DNA of 64,000 bases from Dermatemys mawii (GCA_007922305.1 ML677335.1:20767933-20831932), one strand, 5' to 3'; counted from the first letter of the stretch, positions 34,036 to 47,879 are shown. Numbers and translations: made by a program. The notes: generated by a model not told the origin, from the letters alone.

Positions 34036-37000
34036 AGAAGCAAACTCTAACGAATCAGACACTTTTGCAAGTGTTGGAATGAAAACATCTGATACACGAA
34101 GCCCTTGAATTTTCTAACTTACAGTGTTGTATATCTTGGCTTAAGGTTCTCCAACCTAAATTCTTTTAATGCGTTGGTCCTGGACAAAAGTGTGCTCTGA
34201 AATCACTGTAAAAGTTTCCTTTTAAACTAAAATGTTGTTCCTCCTAAACTTTAAAACGTATTACATGTGTTTGAAGTAGTGGTCAGTGAGATTCTGAAAC
34301 AAAGCTGGATGATTGATCTGCTTATTTGCATGATATTATCCAAACCGAAATATTTAAATGTGCCTGTATGTCCAGTGAATTCACGGGAACTATTCATGGT
34401 AGTAAGCATTATGATTCTTAGTAAGTGTTGGGAAAATGGAGTCTGAAGCAGTAATTACGCAGCTATAGACTGTCAATTAAAAATGTAACCAACAGACTAA
34501 GTAAACTTGGCAACTAAGAATTCACAGCATTAAATAAATGTATGGGCAACAAGCATCCTGTTATTAATTTCCACCCTCTTAAAAATGAAAAAGCATTCAA
34601 TAGAAATGCAAAATGAAACAGAAGCCATAGCAATTATTTGAAGCTAATCTTTAACCTCCCTGCTCCTGAGTCACATAATTATTATTATTGTGTTAAATGC
34701 AGTGCCCTTTGGTACAAGAACACTATTATTCACATTGTACAGAAAAAAGTAATTAGTTTTTTTTAATTAATGTGAGAATTGAAAATGCATTAAGGGAGGC
34801 ATTCATTTTTGTATTTCTTGAGCTACTCAACTAAGTGTACCCAAAAAGCTTATTTTTTAAAAAAATCACATATTGTAATTTCCTGATCTAGCTCTTAGGG
34901 CTTTGTTATGAATTAAGCTTTTTATGTATCTGTAGCAAGTTCAGTGGGTTTGCCAAGCCACTGAGGGGGAAGGGGAGGAACTACAGCTTCACTGAAAGAT
35001 TGCATAGGAATTTTAGCAGTCATTTATATGGAGAAAAGTTTAAAAATATGAGGCAAGTGCACCTTAAAGATTCAGAAACTAGAAGACAAATAAAAAGAAT
35101 GAAAAAAGTATTACTTTAAAACTATTTCAACATATTTTGGGGCCTCTTGATTTTTTAATGTGTGGGGTTGAAAATATTTAGAATATTTAGAAAAGAAACA
35201 AAATCATAGGTTAGGTATTAATAGCCATGAAATGTTAATTCAATCAATAAAATGAAGAAAACTAGTTACCAAAAAACTCTTTACATGTAATTGAATCAAA
35301 GAAAAGTTACCTGTACCTGATTAAATATTAACACATTTTCTTATATAAATCACCTATAGTAACTTATACTACTTCAAAAATATCTTAGAAACTATTGAAA
35401 ATAATTGCAGATAGCCTCCTATCACATTAATTCCATTGATAAAATAGGAAAAAAGAACAAAAAACTAGAGGTTAATGAGATATTTAAAATAAGAAATAGG
35501 CATGCATGTTTCTCCCTACATTCTCCACATTATTTTATATCAAAGTACATTGTGGATCATGCCAAGGTCTCTAATTTTAAGCTGGTTGTCTTAAATTACC
35601 CATATGACTTTACATCTTAAAATTGCTCTTGGCAAGACTGTCAACAGGGAAGAAAAAACAAATTGAATATCATTGATTAAACCTGAAAACAAGGGATTTT
35701 AGCTTGCTCTACACACTAATTATGCAAATGCAACTCAGCTGCTGGAGTATAAAGAAATGAGAATTGAAAATAAGGCCCTATTTCACTACGTAAATGAACT
35801 TGGCATATAGTGTAGATGCATTATGACAAAGATTTTGAACTTCGATATTCAGCTTTGCATCAATGACAGCTCAATTCTATACTCCATTCTTTTTAAACAA
35901 AACGAGCTTCATTCTTTTTAATCTTCAATTATATTGCTGTCCTCTCTCCCATCCAATAAAAGAGAAGGTAAAATAAAAAATTGGAGTATATAATTAGAGA
36001 GTTTCAAGATTCATCTTTAAAATTCATTAGAAAAGTTAAGGGCTTAAAACTTCCACAGCTAAATTCTTTAGAACTGTAGTATTAATCTATACAGCAGCAA
36101 CCGCCTTTCCATGCTCAAGGGTAGAAAACTATGGGATGACAACAAAAATCCACATAAAGTGTGTAAGTGGAATAAAATCCAGGGGTCCTTATTCAGGTGA
36201 ACTCCCACTAAAATCAACAAGAGAGTCAACAAGAACTCGCACTAAAATCAACAAGACTGAGTACAGATTAAGAGTTCAATAAAAAAATATAAGCCGCAAC
36301 AGAGTGTGCCAACTGACCTGTGTGAAAAGTGCAGCAGGCTTATGCATAAAAATCATAAAGATCTAGGGAAAACATGTGGAAAAAGCTGCAAAGAGTGACA
36401 GGTGCCAGGCAACAAAGCATGAGCTAAAAATATCACAAGTACAAACCTAGCACATGCAGGGCTAGAGGTAGTCTGCAATAAGTCCCACACATCCACATCA
36501 GATATAGCATGTTTCCCAGGAGCACTGCTAAAGCCCGGCACATAGAGGTTTTCTTTTCTTTCCAAGAAAAGCTTTAAGTGCATAGCTAAGAATGGCAACT
36601 TGGAGCTGATGCTAATACAGCTAGAGTTAGTTTTGGGGATGTGCAAATCCCAACTCCATGTCTTCCCATTCCTTATCCAATACACATTCTGGCTAACATC
36701 AGTTTTTATTTTAAAGTGTCCATACCCTAAGTGTACCCCAATTACTAGCGTTGAGGATTTGCAACACTGATTCTTCATCAAAGTCATGGGCTTCCATCCT
36801 CTTGCCTTTACAGCAGAACATAGGTTGCCTTCAGGACCTATGAGGCATATGGCTGTGGGACCAACAATGTTGATTAGTCTCCCAGACTAATTTTCTACTG
36901 AGAGGGGAGGGAAGAAGTGTCAGCTGAGCTCCTAGGTATAATGTTAGGGCCACTGTAAGCTTGTACCTGGAAGAAGGTCTGCTTCTTAGGCAACTCCTCT

Positions 37001-37044
37001 GCTTCAAACAAATATCTCTCATACCAGGAGGACAGATTCATACG
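34036..37044. other. Unassigned AT-rich DNA
   Basis: I saw no gene or clear repeat. A short direct duplication, ACTAAAATCAACAAGA, occurs twice within about 36209-36256. The 144-residue minus frame at 36353-36787 is the longest frame outside repeats. It has no domain that I recognise and no clear splice-site pair, so I leave it uncalled. Confidence 0.5.
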
Positions 37045-37220
37045 ATGAGAGACAGGATGGTTAGTGGACTAAGTGAGGAACTCTTTCCTGATCCTGGCTT
37101 TGATACTGACCTGGCTCAAGTCATTTACACTCAGCTTCTGCATATGTAAATATGTTATAATGATCAAAGGTGGTGGGAGGATGAGTTAGTTAATATTTGT
37201 CAAATGCCAAGGCCTTGATT
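37045..37220 (+). mobile_element. MIR (CORE-SINE), decayed
   Basis: GATGGTTAGTGGACTAAGTG begins the tRNA-like head; CCTGATCCTGGCTTTGATAC, TGACCTGGCTCAAGTCATTTAC and AGCTTCTGCATATGTAAATATG follow in MIR order. The end carries GAGGATGAGTTAGTTAATAT. It is old and diverged. Confidence 0.65.
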
Positions 37221-38705
37221 GTAACTTTTAAAATATGCAGTGAGTAAGGAGTGGCAAATAGCTGCCTTGCCCAGGAGCAAAGCAAAGAATGACTTGTGAC
37301 CAGAGTTACATTGCCTCCCCTGCTCCCCATGTGCTGTGGTGAGGGAGTAAATGACTTCAGCCCTTTTTGGGGGCCAGTTAGATCCTCTTACTCTGGCTAG
37401 TGAGAAGTCAAGGGGTCTCCTCCATGCACATTTGCTCAGATAGGAAGCTAAAGTGAGTTGCTTCTGCTGCCTCTCCCTGAAACCAATGATAATCAGAGCA
37501 GGTCCAAATAGGAATTAAGGAGGGCCTTAGCCCTGCTTACTCTCCTGTGCTTCTGTGTAAGGGCTGAGAGACAATCAAGTCCTAAGTGAGTGCTCCTATA
37601 ATAATAGATAGATGGGAGGATTAGAGAAAGAAAGAAAATTATTGGAACAAGGGCAACTAGTAGTATACTATTAGGTAAATAGTGTACTAGTTAAATAATG
37701 CCATTATCAACCAATGACATTATTTCATAAATTATATCCTGCATTCCTTGACTGGCTCTATAAATAATAGAACAATTACATAGTCCACTGGACAAAATAT
37801 TTTATCCAGTATTAATTTTCTGAAAGATCTTGTGTGTTTAATTTGCATGTCTGTATTAATGAAAATGAACCACCTACATCTCTCTGTCTTTGCAACTGCA
37901 GCATTCATGAGTAATTTTGTATACCTGAAGTATACGCTCCTATATTAGCTTTTTATTTATATATTTAAATATTTGACAAAAAGGGTTTTATTTCTCTTTT
38001 TTAGAGAGTTCCCTGTGCTCAGCAAGGACAGTTTTTCCAAGTACTGTAGTCTCTAAACCAATTCCTGACTGCTACATTTAATAAGAGTATTTAGCTTCAT
38101 GCTATTTTGCAGCATGAACATGTTTCCAGTTCACCTAGTACAAAGGTGACTTGATTTTTCTACAACATGATGTTGTTTATTAGAAATGGAAAAATATATA
38201 GTTTAGTTTTATCTGTAATGTGTCAATTTATATCTACATATAGTTTATTAACTACCATTGGCTTCTCAATTAGAAAGCAAAGACAGGATGTGCTTTATGT
38301 ATTAATTGTGGTAAGAGCAGGCTTATAAATAAACCTCATATTTAAAGTGAGGTTATGCTCTCAAGAGTGACTTGGAAAAAGGATCAGAATTCCATTTTTG
38401 TCTTCCAAGGATTTCCACATGAGTGAAATGGCTTCTTTTTTCTATCTTGCAAACTCATCCAAGGATCTGAAAATCCAGTTTGGTTAATTACTTCTCACAT
38501 TAACAGTATTTTGCAGGCAAAATCATGCATTTGTTTGGGGTTTTTTGAAAATTTGGCCCGAGATTTGGGTACTGAACTCCTTTGCGAATCTCAGCCTTAG
38601 TGCCTAAGTAAGCAGATATGACACTCAGTGTACATAGGGAAACAGAGTCACCTTTTCAGTTACTTTGCAGAGCAAAGCTCTATTATGGAGCAGAAATACC
38701 AGTTC
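37221..38705. other. Unassigned AT-rich DNA
   Basis: I saw no assignable feature. Confidence 0.5.
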
Positions 38706-38990
38706 CAGGCAGGGGTGAAAGTAACTATAGGCACTTATCAGTACAGGGCTGGGCTGGGGTATCACTGGCCCCTGGAAGGGGCGGGGCCTCAGGCAGAAGG
38801 GGTGAGGCCTTGGCTGGAAGGAGAGGGGCTGGGGTCAGAGCGGGCCTGGCCCTGCCCCATACCGGTAAGTGCCTGTCGAAGGAGCAGCTGTTTCCTTTGT
38901 CGTTGTGTCCCCTCCACCACCACCATTGGTAGCTGAGGCCGGGGGAGGGCAAAAGGGGGCAGGGACATTAAAGCACTGCCACAGCAAAGG
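38706..38990. mobile_element. GC-rich hAT-like repeat
   Basis: GGCAGGGGTGAAAGTAACTA opens a GC-rich block with CAGTACAGGGCTGG, GGGGCGGGGCCTCAGGCAGA and CCATACCGGTAAGTGCCTGT. I recognise the GGGGTGAAAGTAA end and the TACCGGTAAGT core as a turtle hAT-like element. The right boundary is uncertain. The overlapping frames of 75-104 residues reflect composition only. Confidence 0.5.
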
Positions 38991-40195
38991 AACATCCTTA
39001 AAGCACTGCCTAAGGTTGTGTTAAAACTGTTTATCTGGCAGTTCTGTAATAAATATGACATCAGTCAGTGACCATCCAGAACCAAAATCAGCAGCATGTT
39101 CTGTATCTTCAGATCTCATGTATGTAACCTACCCCTTATTTTGGATTGCTACAAAGGTTACCATTAAAGAGTGGATATCAGCAGACACGCAAACATGATA
39201 AACAGCAGTATCAGAGAACATGAAACAAGCAGTATCTCACAGTCCACTTTTAACAATGAACATTGTACACATCTGTCATCTATGAAACAGCTTACAACTA
39301 AAAAAGCATAGGAAGACTCTGATGCCATAAAGTCTACTTCATTTAACATTGCCATAAAGAATTCTCTCTTTTTGCTCCAACAGCAATATTCTATAGTCTC
39401 TATTACCACAGATATAACCAACAATTCTTTACTTGGTCTTGTATTCTGCCTTACTCTGACAAATAAATCCAACCCTGTTGAATATTCTATATATCCAGTT
39501 GCAAATGTCATTTTCAATCACATCTAAATGGATGGGGTAGAGAAATAACCCTACGCACAATAATATCATGCCTAATGCTTGCATGCCCAATGAACCCCAT
39601 ATAAGTATGTATTTGAGCTTTGATTTTCATTGTCTTCATTTCTATTGATTCAGCATGCTTTTCTTGCCCGTATGCTTGTTATGATTGGAGAGAAAACTAG
39701 AGGCACTTTGCTAAACATTTTCCTTTTAGCTCTCAAACCTTTCAAATAAAATTATATCACCATGAAACAGTTATTTGTCTATCATTACAGCACAGATATA
39801 TCCCTACTATGGCAGAGTTCGAAGAGAAGGCTTTGCACCTAGGATTTTGAGTTTAACTCCTCCAGTCTTCAAACCTACTATCACCTTGGACACCTGCAAT
39901 GATCATTTCAGATGTGTTCTATACATTCTGGAAAGGGTCCAATATGTCATCTAAAACAGGCAGCACAAAATCCAAAGCTGCTTTTAGTCCTTCCTATTAG
40001 TTGCTAAGAGCAGAAAGCTAATTGTTATAAACACACATATTTGGACTTTTCCCTTTTATTTTACAGACAAAAAGTTCTGAAGAAAACCAGAATTCCACCT
40101 AGAAATACTTCTACATTTAAACATAATTTTACACCAAACTATTACATCTTACCCTTTAGTATTTGGATGATATGTTGTCAGTGTCACCTAATTAG
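38991..40195. other. Unassigned AT-rich DNA
   Basis: I saw no gene. The 117-residue minus frame at 39164-39517 has no recognisable domain. Confidence 0.5.
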
Positions 40196-40517
40196 TAGAG
40201 CTGGTCAGAACATTTTACCAAATTTCATTTGGTAAAATGTGCTGTTTTGTCAAAGCCAACACATTTCATGGAAACATATTTATTTCAATAAGGTTTTCAT
40301 CTAGAAGGCTTCTTTGGTCTGAGCAGAGAGAGAGACACTGACATACCAATCCTAATTGAAAAGTTCAGGTTTTTAATTTGAAAACAGACATTTCAACACA
40401 ATTTTGTTCTATGAAGATGTTCAAAAGGTTGTGTTTTCATTCCAATATGTAATGAAAACAAAATTCAAAACCTTTAAAATTTCCATGAAAGGAATTGTCA
40501 TCCTCCAAACAGCTCTA
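40196..40517. mobile_element. AT-rich palindromic MITE (TAGAGCTGG ends)
   Basis: The left end TAGAGCTGGTCAGAACATTT and the right end CCAAACAGCTCTA are inverted (TAGAGCTG versus TAGAGCTG). The interior is rich in GAAAA/TTTTC words with alternating polarity, for example CATTTCATGGAAACA and TTCCATGAAAGG. I recognise it as a frequent turtle/bird element type; relatives are suggested at 3222 and 25520. It is non-coding. Confidence 0.6.
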
Positions 40518-42879
40518 TCAATTAAGGCAAGACGGTAACATCATGACACGGAGCACTGCCTTGTCCATCGAAGTCAATGGGAGTACTATGCAGTAAAGTA
40601 TTCTTCAACATAATGACGGTTATCACAATCTGGACTTCACAGACTGACATTTCTTTGTGTAGGACATTTCTTTCAATGTGTTTGCACAATATCTAATAAG
40701 TCTATGAGCACTAATTCCATAAAAATATCATTAATAAAATAATAGTAAGTAATAATGTTTTATAGTAAGAAAACTGCATATTCTAAAAGATATGTACTCT
40801 TCAAAGGCATATATAGAGTTACTGAGAAGCTACTTAAACCAGATTCCTAACAGTGGTAACTGACATTGGACTTCCTTTGCTCTTGGTTCATCTTATACAT
40901 CCTCATTGTGTCATCCACAGACTTGGCACCATCACTGACCTACTACAGCATATCTGCAAGGGACAACAAACCAATACTAGGAGTTTAAAAAGTGGTTTTG
41001 TCTTTATTATTGGCACACTTGAAAGGGAAAATAAATTATATTTTAAAGGACCAAAAATATTTGGAAAGTGTGACAGCCGCTCAGTTTTTAAAATCTAAGT
41101 TAGGAAATGGATAAGGTAACGTTTTCAAAGCATGCACTCGTATTTACTTCCAGAAACAGAATGATTATAGTTGACTATAGTAATAGGTACAGTGGACAAA
41201 TGTAAATATACATTGACAAGCTAATCTACTATTGTGTCATAGCTTTTTCATAGAACATTCTACCAAGATGCTGTTCCTTCAGCAGCTTAGAGGCTTAAGG
41301 GGTAGGCTATTCCCAGAAATTGAATGATTATATTTAATAACAATGTATATATGTTCTGCACACCATTTTTCTCCATATTACCTATATTTATTCCTATATA
41401 GTGTACCACGTTTGTTTAATCTTTTCTTTATTGCTCTACTGCTACTTTTGCTAGGCTAAAACACAGCAGTCTAAAGTTCATTATCCTTCACTGCCATGAC
41501 CTTACAGTGTTTATTCTAGCCAGGTTTTGCATCAAGTATATAACTAAAATTCTGCAATAAGGCAAAAATATCTATTTTACTTATTCTGACTTACTTCTAA
41601 AGGTATGATCGCTTACCCCGCATTTTCTCCTTAAAGCATACACTGTACAGAACAGCCCAGAAATCAGAAAATAGAAAAGAAACTCAACTTGCGTATAACT
41701 GAAACAGCTTTAAAAACAATTCTGAAAATTAAAAGCATCTGAAGTTATTTTCTCTGCAGCTGCACTACATAAGTTAGTGTAATGAAACATTTCAGCATTA
41801 AAAAGCTAAGAGATTCTCAATGACATGCAAAATTATTTTATTAAAAAGAATAGGAAACAGATTGTGTAGTTTTGTGTAACAGTGAAATGTGCCTGTAAGA
41901 CAATTACCTAGGTCTTCTACTGTTATTCTGTATCTCTAAATAGTGTATGTATAAGGAAATTAACTGTTGCTAGTAGATACCATTTCACCATGAAAAATAA
42001 TTTGTAACTAAAGAATATGCACACAAATTTTTATTAGAAAATGAAACAAATATATGGGTGTATCGTATATTCAAATGTCTTGGACAAAAAGGGATGGTCT
42101 TAATGTCTGTCATAATGATGCCCAGCATAGCAAATGGTGCATTGTCATTGCAACACTGTAAATTGGCCATTTATTACAAGCCATTTTCAGCCAAAGCAAT
42201 GCTGAACAAAAATTTAACATGTTAATTCAACAGTATATATTTTACTACAAATTTTTCTAATTGATCTTTTTTAACTATTTCAACTTTTTCAAGCTTTTCT
42301 GGCATTTTGCTTAAAATGGCATTATTTAAGCGTGTGTTATCAAATTTTTAAAGGGAAAATTTAATATCTATCAATTTTCTTTGGTGTTCACCAGATCCAA
42401 TATTCCAATGGGTTTAATCAAATTTCACAAAGGAAGACCAGAGTCACTTACAAAAAATTATAGATCTGTTAAATTTTACTCATCTGACTTCAGAGGGATT
42501 ACTTGTGAATAAACGTAAGCATGTGGATAAATTCTTGCAGGATTAATGTCTAAACCATTTTTGGTATCATATACATCACTGTACTCACCAAGTCACGTTT
42601 GTTGACTTTCTAGGGTCTCCAAGATGTTTTCTGGCCCAGAAGGCACAGTGCTTGAAAATCTGCCCATCTTGTTGGAAGACTCATAGAGGAGACTGAAAGG
42701 AATCAAACACAGAAAGCCAGCAGATGGAGTGAAGCCAGTTATGATGTTTTTATTCCTAGTAAAATAATGGGGAAAATATTAAGAAAAATTACTGAATATT
42801 TTCTAGATAGCAGAAACATAAGTAATAATAGCAAGCATTAATAAAGAGCTGAAGAATTCTTTTTATAGCATTACAAAAT
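40518..42879. other. Unassigned AT-rich DNA
   Basis: I saw no assignable feature. A short GAAGTCAATGGGAGTACT-type motif near 40570 suggests a decayed small palindrome. Confidence 0.45.
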
Positions 42880-43660
42880 TAGTGGTTGAAGAGACAATTG
42901 CAGACGGAATATATTTCAATTTTAGTAACACATTTGCTACTGTGATCCATGGCATCTTACTTGGAAATTTAATTCAAATTGGATTGGAATATGGTCATGT
43001 GGATTGAACACTAGCTGCAAAACAACAAATAAGGCTAATGATATATGGCAATGCACCAACTTGGAGGTAGGTATTCAGTGGGGGACCACAAAGTCCAACG
43101 TTAGGTCTGATCATATTTAACAATCTACATTAATGCTTTGGAAACAGTACCTATTATATCAGTGAAATTAACAGACACTACTAAATCTGAGAGAGTTGCA
43201 AATGTGAGGATGGAGAAATAAAACAATGAAATACAGAGACAGAAAATAGCAAAATGAAATTCCAAGCTAATGCATGTGTGGAACAATAATTGGAAAAAAC
43301 AAGTATTGAATAGCATTGAGAAACATAAAGCACTGAAAGAATAATGTAAATTGTGAGTTCTTCAGGGCATAGACTATGTCTAGCAATTAGCTGACTCTGC
43401 CATAATCCAAATATTAGCAAATGATACATGAGATTGGAATATAATATAGCAACAAAAACTTCTGAGGTACTACACCTGGAATATCGCCTTCATTTCTGGG
43501 CATCCTATTACCCAAGAGCTACTGATAAATTGACTTCAGAGAAATGGGGGGAAAAAGATCAGTGGAGTTCAGAGACTCAAGGTGGGGACATTAAGGGATG
43601 TGAGAATAATAGAGGCACAGAGGTGGAGGAAGTAGGAATGTGTGGGTTCTTATAAGGCAG
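42880..43660 (+). pseudogene. CR1 LINE reverse-transcriptase remnant
   Basis: This is a decayed piece of the CR1 ORF2 polymerase, which copied LINE RNA into DNA at the insertion site. At 43080-43200 the reading includes relics of the RT core: CAGTGGGGGACCACAAAGTC corresponds to the usual V-P-Q-G-S stretch, TATTTAACAATCTACATTAA to L-F-N-x-x-I-N, and AATTAACAGACACTACTAAA to the F-A-D-D-T-K catalytic box. One catalytic aspartate codon is changed and stops intervene. A later block, CTACACCTGGAATATCGCC with CATTTCTGGGCATCC, is the downstream part. It cannot encode a working protein. Confidence 0.75.
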
Positions 43661-44129
43661 AGTTGGAAGGAAGTTTTGGGTAGAACAGGTAAAAAAAATT
43701 GATTCTAAACTTTTCATTTACATTTTGCCAAAAAACAGATTCAAATTGTCAATGAAAATTGTTTACGAAGATGACATCCTGTTCTCAACATACTCTAATT
43801 AGGTTTCTGGGAAAGCCAGTACTCCAGCTACTAGAAAGTCTCTATAGAACTGGGGAGCAGGTTGGTAAGCTAGTTTAAAATGGAATTGGTGAAGCCCTCA
43901 AATCAATAAGCGCCTCTTAACCCTGACAACCCTGTGAGGCAACCTCTCTCACTCGCTCACTTTTCTTAGGCAGCATCCATTTCCCAACAGCACTGGCTAA
44001 AGTTAGGGAGTGAAGGCTGCCTGAGGGAACTGAGCCCAGATGAGAATTTCTTCAGAGGAGAGAGGGAGGTGACAGGACCAGATAGTGGGGACTCAGGAGC
44101 ACTGCTACAAAGTGTCTGGGAAAGACAAG
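43661..44129. other. Unassigned DNA
   Basis: I saw no assignable feature between the CR1 remnant and the LTR-like repeat. Confidence 0.4.
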
Positions 44130-45317
44130 TGTGACGGGTTGGATGTGCTTAGACTAACCCTGTGCTGTTTCCCCTGCCAGCTTGGGACTTCAGAACATTG
44201 CCTGATTTGAGCCAGACATGCTGCTGCAAACCCAGACCCAGGTTTGAAGCACATCCCACAAATTGCAGGCTTAACTGAAAACAGCTTAAGAAGTGTTCCT
44301 GTCTTGAACACTCAGATGCACACTCCCAATGAGGTCCAAACCCCAAATAAGTCCGTTTTACCCTATATAAAGCTTATACAGGATAACCTCAAATTTTTCG
44401 CCCTCTAGAACAAAGATAAAGAGATAGGTGCAACTGTTTGTCCCTCCCCCCAGGTATAATACATACTCTGGGTTAATTAATAGGTAAAAAGTGATTTTAT
44501 TAAATACAAAAAATAGGATTCAAGAGGTTCCAAGCAATAACAGACAGAACAAAGTAAATTATCAAACAAAATAAAAAAAAATGCAAGTCTATGCCTAATA
44601 CAGTAAGAAAATTGAATAAAATCTCACCCTCAGAGATGTTCCAATTAGCCTCTTTACAGACTAGCCTCCTTCTAGTCTGGGTCCAGCAATCACTCACACT
44701 CCTGTGGTTATTGTGCCTTGTTCCAGTTTCTTTTAGGTATCCTTTGGGGGTGAAGAAACTATCTCTTGAGTGAGCTGAAAACAAAATGGAGGGGTCTCCC
44801 GGGGTTTTAAATAGACTTTCTCTTGTTGGTGGACACCTCTTCTTCCTCCTTCCCCCACCTAACCCCCGTGTAGAATCCCAGCTACAAGGTAGAGTTTTGG
44901 AGTCACATGGGCAAGTCATATGTCCATGTGTGACTCAGAACTTACAGGTAGTAGCCATTGTTCACATGCTACCTTGAATGTCCTCAGGTAGACTTCTTAT
45001 GTGGACTGGAATCCTCCAAGATCCATTGTCTAAGTGTTTCTTGATTGGGCGCTTAACTTGTAAATTCCTTCCTAAAGAAGCTGCCCAAATGCCTTATTAA
45101 GGCTACTTAAAATGAAACAAGTACAAAGCCAATATTCATAACTTTGAATACAAAAATGATAGATGCATACAAATAGGATGAATATATTCAGTAGATCATA
45201 ACCTTTGCAGAGATATGTTACATGGCATATGTAACATACAATATATTACAATTATGTCAAAAGCATACTTACATTCATTAGGCATATTTCCATAAAGCAT
45301 TATGGGGTGCAACATCA
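44130..45317 (-). mobile_element. LTR-like repeat (probable solo LTR), minus strand
   Basis: This is a 1.19-kb repeat beginning TGTGACGGGTTGGATGTGC and ending GGGTGCAACATCA on the plus strand. I recognise it as a common long turtle repeat. Read on the minus strand it has the order of a retroviral-type LTR. It starts TGATGTTGC. A TATA-like TATTTAAA follows (plus 44806-44813). Further on is an AATAAA signal in TTTAATAAAATCAC (plus about 44492-44506). It ends CCCGTCACA. No internal gag or pol region adjoins it and no clear duplication is visible, so it is either solo or truncated. The 139-residue minus frame inside is not a gene. The strand assignment is inferred. Confidence 0.6.
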
Positions 45318-45794
45318 GAATGAGTACCTTCCCTACCTTCTTCGTATGACAAATTCCTATGGCTCAACTGGGATGGGTGTGGGAGTCCCAGTGCTGTAAT
45401 ATGAAGGACATGTATTGCCCAGTATAGTCTACTTTCTTTGGTTCATAGCACTGGTGAACTCTCCCGAACACACACTAGTCATAGGAGAAGGCAGGGAAGC
45501 ATTAGATTGACTATTTGTGTTTCACTATGACTTTTTTTAAAATCAGTCAAACCAAGATCAACTGATTGGATGCCAGATTGTACAGATGGTAGATGGCAAC
45601 ATAGCAGAAACTGTTGTACGCCTGAATTTTGAAACAGCAGAAGTATTCCTTGAGTCTCAGTCCTGTTCTCTGTCCTTGAATGAATTTTGGTTTTGTTAGG
45701 TTGACAGCTACCCCAGCATCCTCACTGGAAATGAAAATGCCATTGATTGCCACTCTCTATCAGGAGCTTAGTGTCATCCTGCTATCAGCATTAT
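45318..45794. other. Unassigned DNA
   Basis: I saw no assignable feature. Confidence 0.4.
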
Positions 45795-46063
45795 CAGTGT
45801 TGCCAAATCTTGCAATTTTGCTGTAAGTCATAAAATACATGGTGTTTTCCTTAAAACCCCAGCTCCTGACACCATATTAGTACATGGGAGTCTCAGCTTT
45901 CATTTACGCAAATATGTTTCTAGCTCTCATATTGGGGAGAGAAGTTGGCAATAAATTAAAAGAACCTAAAATTTAAGTATTTTTAAATCTCATGATTCTT
46001 AAGCCGACCATGATTTTGGAGTCCTGAGTCATGAGATTTAAACACTCAATGCTAACAATACTG
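45795..46063. mobile_element. MITE with CAGTGTTGCCAA ends
   Basis: The left end CAGTGTTGCCAAATCTTGC and the reversed right end CAGTATTGTTAGCATTGAG form an inverted repeat with CA...TG termini. The interior has CTTAAAACCCCAGCTCCTG and TCATGATTC/TGAGTCATGAG palindromic words. I recognise a recurrent turtle element that begins TGTTGCCAA. No target duplication is clear. Confidence 0.55.
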
Positions 46064-47879
46064 GTTCCTGCACAGATTGACAACCTCTGCTTTGGGCAAA
46101 ATGCAATAATATGTAGTGCATAAGCACACAGCAGTAGGCAAAGTAACACAGCAGTGCTCTTGTATTCAGTGAATGATTTTGTAATCTATAAATTACAAGA
46201 TTCTTCACGCTATGTAACTCAATGACATTCTTCAATGAGAACGGAGTTACCTCACAAGCAAGTGCCAACATAGTGACAAAGAATGTTCCAGCAACCACAT
46301 GATTCTTTATTACAAATGCAACACATAACTGCTCTTTTGGTATCTGGTGTGTCAGACTGCAAATATCTTTGGTGGGAATGGCATATTTAAAATCAGTTAG
46401 AGGACTGCCTTGTCCATATGGCTCACAGAACTCAAGAGTTTTTATGCTAGGAATATGTAGTACTGAAGCTATTCCAGCTCCTGGCCATCAACAGCTGAAA
46501 TCAGAGCTAATCTCTCGTTTAGGCAAAGCTTCCTATGTGGAAAAAGGACATTCATGCCTAAACAATCCTTCTCTTTAAATGTATGGCTGAGCAACTTCAT
46601 TGAGTTATAACTGATTAAACTGATTATAAATAAATATTCTGTGATTGCATGCTTCTTTTTGCTTCTAACAATTTTAGTGATTACTACACATATATTGTGT
46701 AGACTCCAAGACATATATATATATACGCTAGGGCAGTTCACCCTATGTAGTCATGTATTTGCTGTCTCAGATTCCTCCTTCCTGGGCTCCCCCGCAAACA
46801 CACACGGAGTGGGGTGGTTCAGTTAACATTCCCTACTTAGGGTCCAACATATTAACAAAATCAAACAGTTCATCATCAACCTTAGGCTCTGCAGTTCCTT
46901 CACCAAACCAGCTCTTCCCTGAATCTTTTCCCAGCTGTCTTTCAGGTAGCTCCCAGAAAGTTTCCTTTCAGGTAGATGCCACAAACAACTCCTCAAACAC
47001 TTAACCCAATCCTGGAACTCAGCTCGCTGTCTGCTTAGGCTCTCTCTTATAGAATTTACCGCCTCCCACACTGCTGTCAAGTGACCCTAGGTCATCTGAC
47101 TCAGCCATAAGCTAGATCCTTGAAACAATGCTTAGGGACCCATATCCTTTTAAAATACTACTAAGATATGATGATCAATAGTTTCAGTATGTTCTGTGCA
47201 TGTGTGGTAAAGGTTTAATATTTGTTAATCAAATATGATATTTACATAATTTGTACAATTTTTAGAGTCAGAGACAGAAATGCTTTTTTTTAGGGTAAAG
47301 GAATATTTTTTTCTTCAGCTGAGAGCAACATGTCTTTCAGATATCTTTGGTTTACTCTGTGAATTTCTGAGGTCTTTACTCTTGCGGAGGCTAGCCTAGT
47401 TCTTTTCTTATTCTAGTACTTCTGTCTTCCAAGACTATAAAACCTACCCATGCAATCTGGGCTCTAAACAATAAAATGGGTTATTTTTGCCTAGTGCATC
47501 ATTAGCAGTAATAAAATAAATATTCTTGTGACTGAAACTTAGTTAACTATTCTGTGGATGTTGCACAAGCTCATTCTTCCAAAGTTGTGCTGGCTCTGCA
47601 GTGTTAACAGGTGTAAAAAAGTAATGAAAGCCATTTTTTTTTTATTTTTTTTTTGCCAATAGAGTAAGCAAATAGTATTCTGAACACATACAGGTCTGAT
47701 GAGTTAGAGAGATTACTGCTTTGGATTTCACTTCTTTCTCATCTGGTCTTGGATATTTTGAGAAGAAAACCCTCACAACTGTTTGCATTTTTTATTTAGT
47801 CTGTGCTCAAAATAAAAATATTTTCATATAAATATGCCCTTTGGCAATGCAATTAATGCTCACTTTATCCTTTCTCACT
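46064..47879. other. Unassigned DNA, including a possible unclassified repeat
   Basis: The block 46750-47110 differs in texture from its AT-rich surroundings (CCAGCTGTCTTTCAGGTAG, TCAGGTAGATGCCAC) and looks like an unclassified dispersed repeat. I cannot assign it. An AT dinucleotide run lies near 46713-46724 and poly-T tracts at 47633-47655. I see no gene. Confidence 0.4.

Noticed and set aside
36353..36787. 144-residue minus-strand frame outside recognised repeats
   Set aside because: I see no domain, signal peptide or convincing splice-site pair. A frame of this length can occur by chance in 64 kb over six frames.
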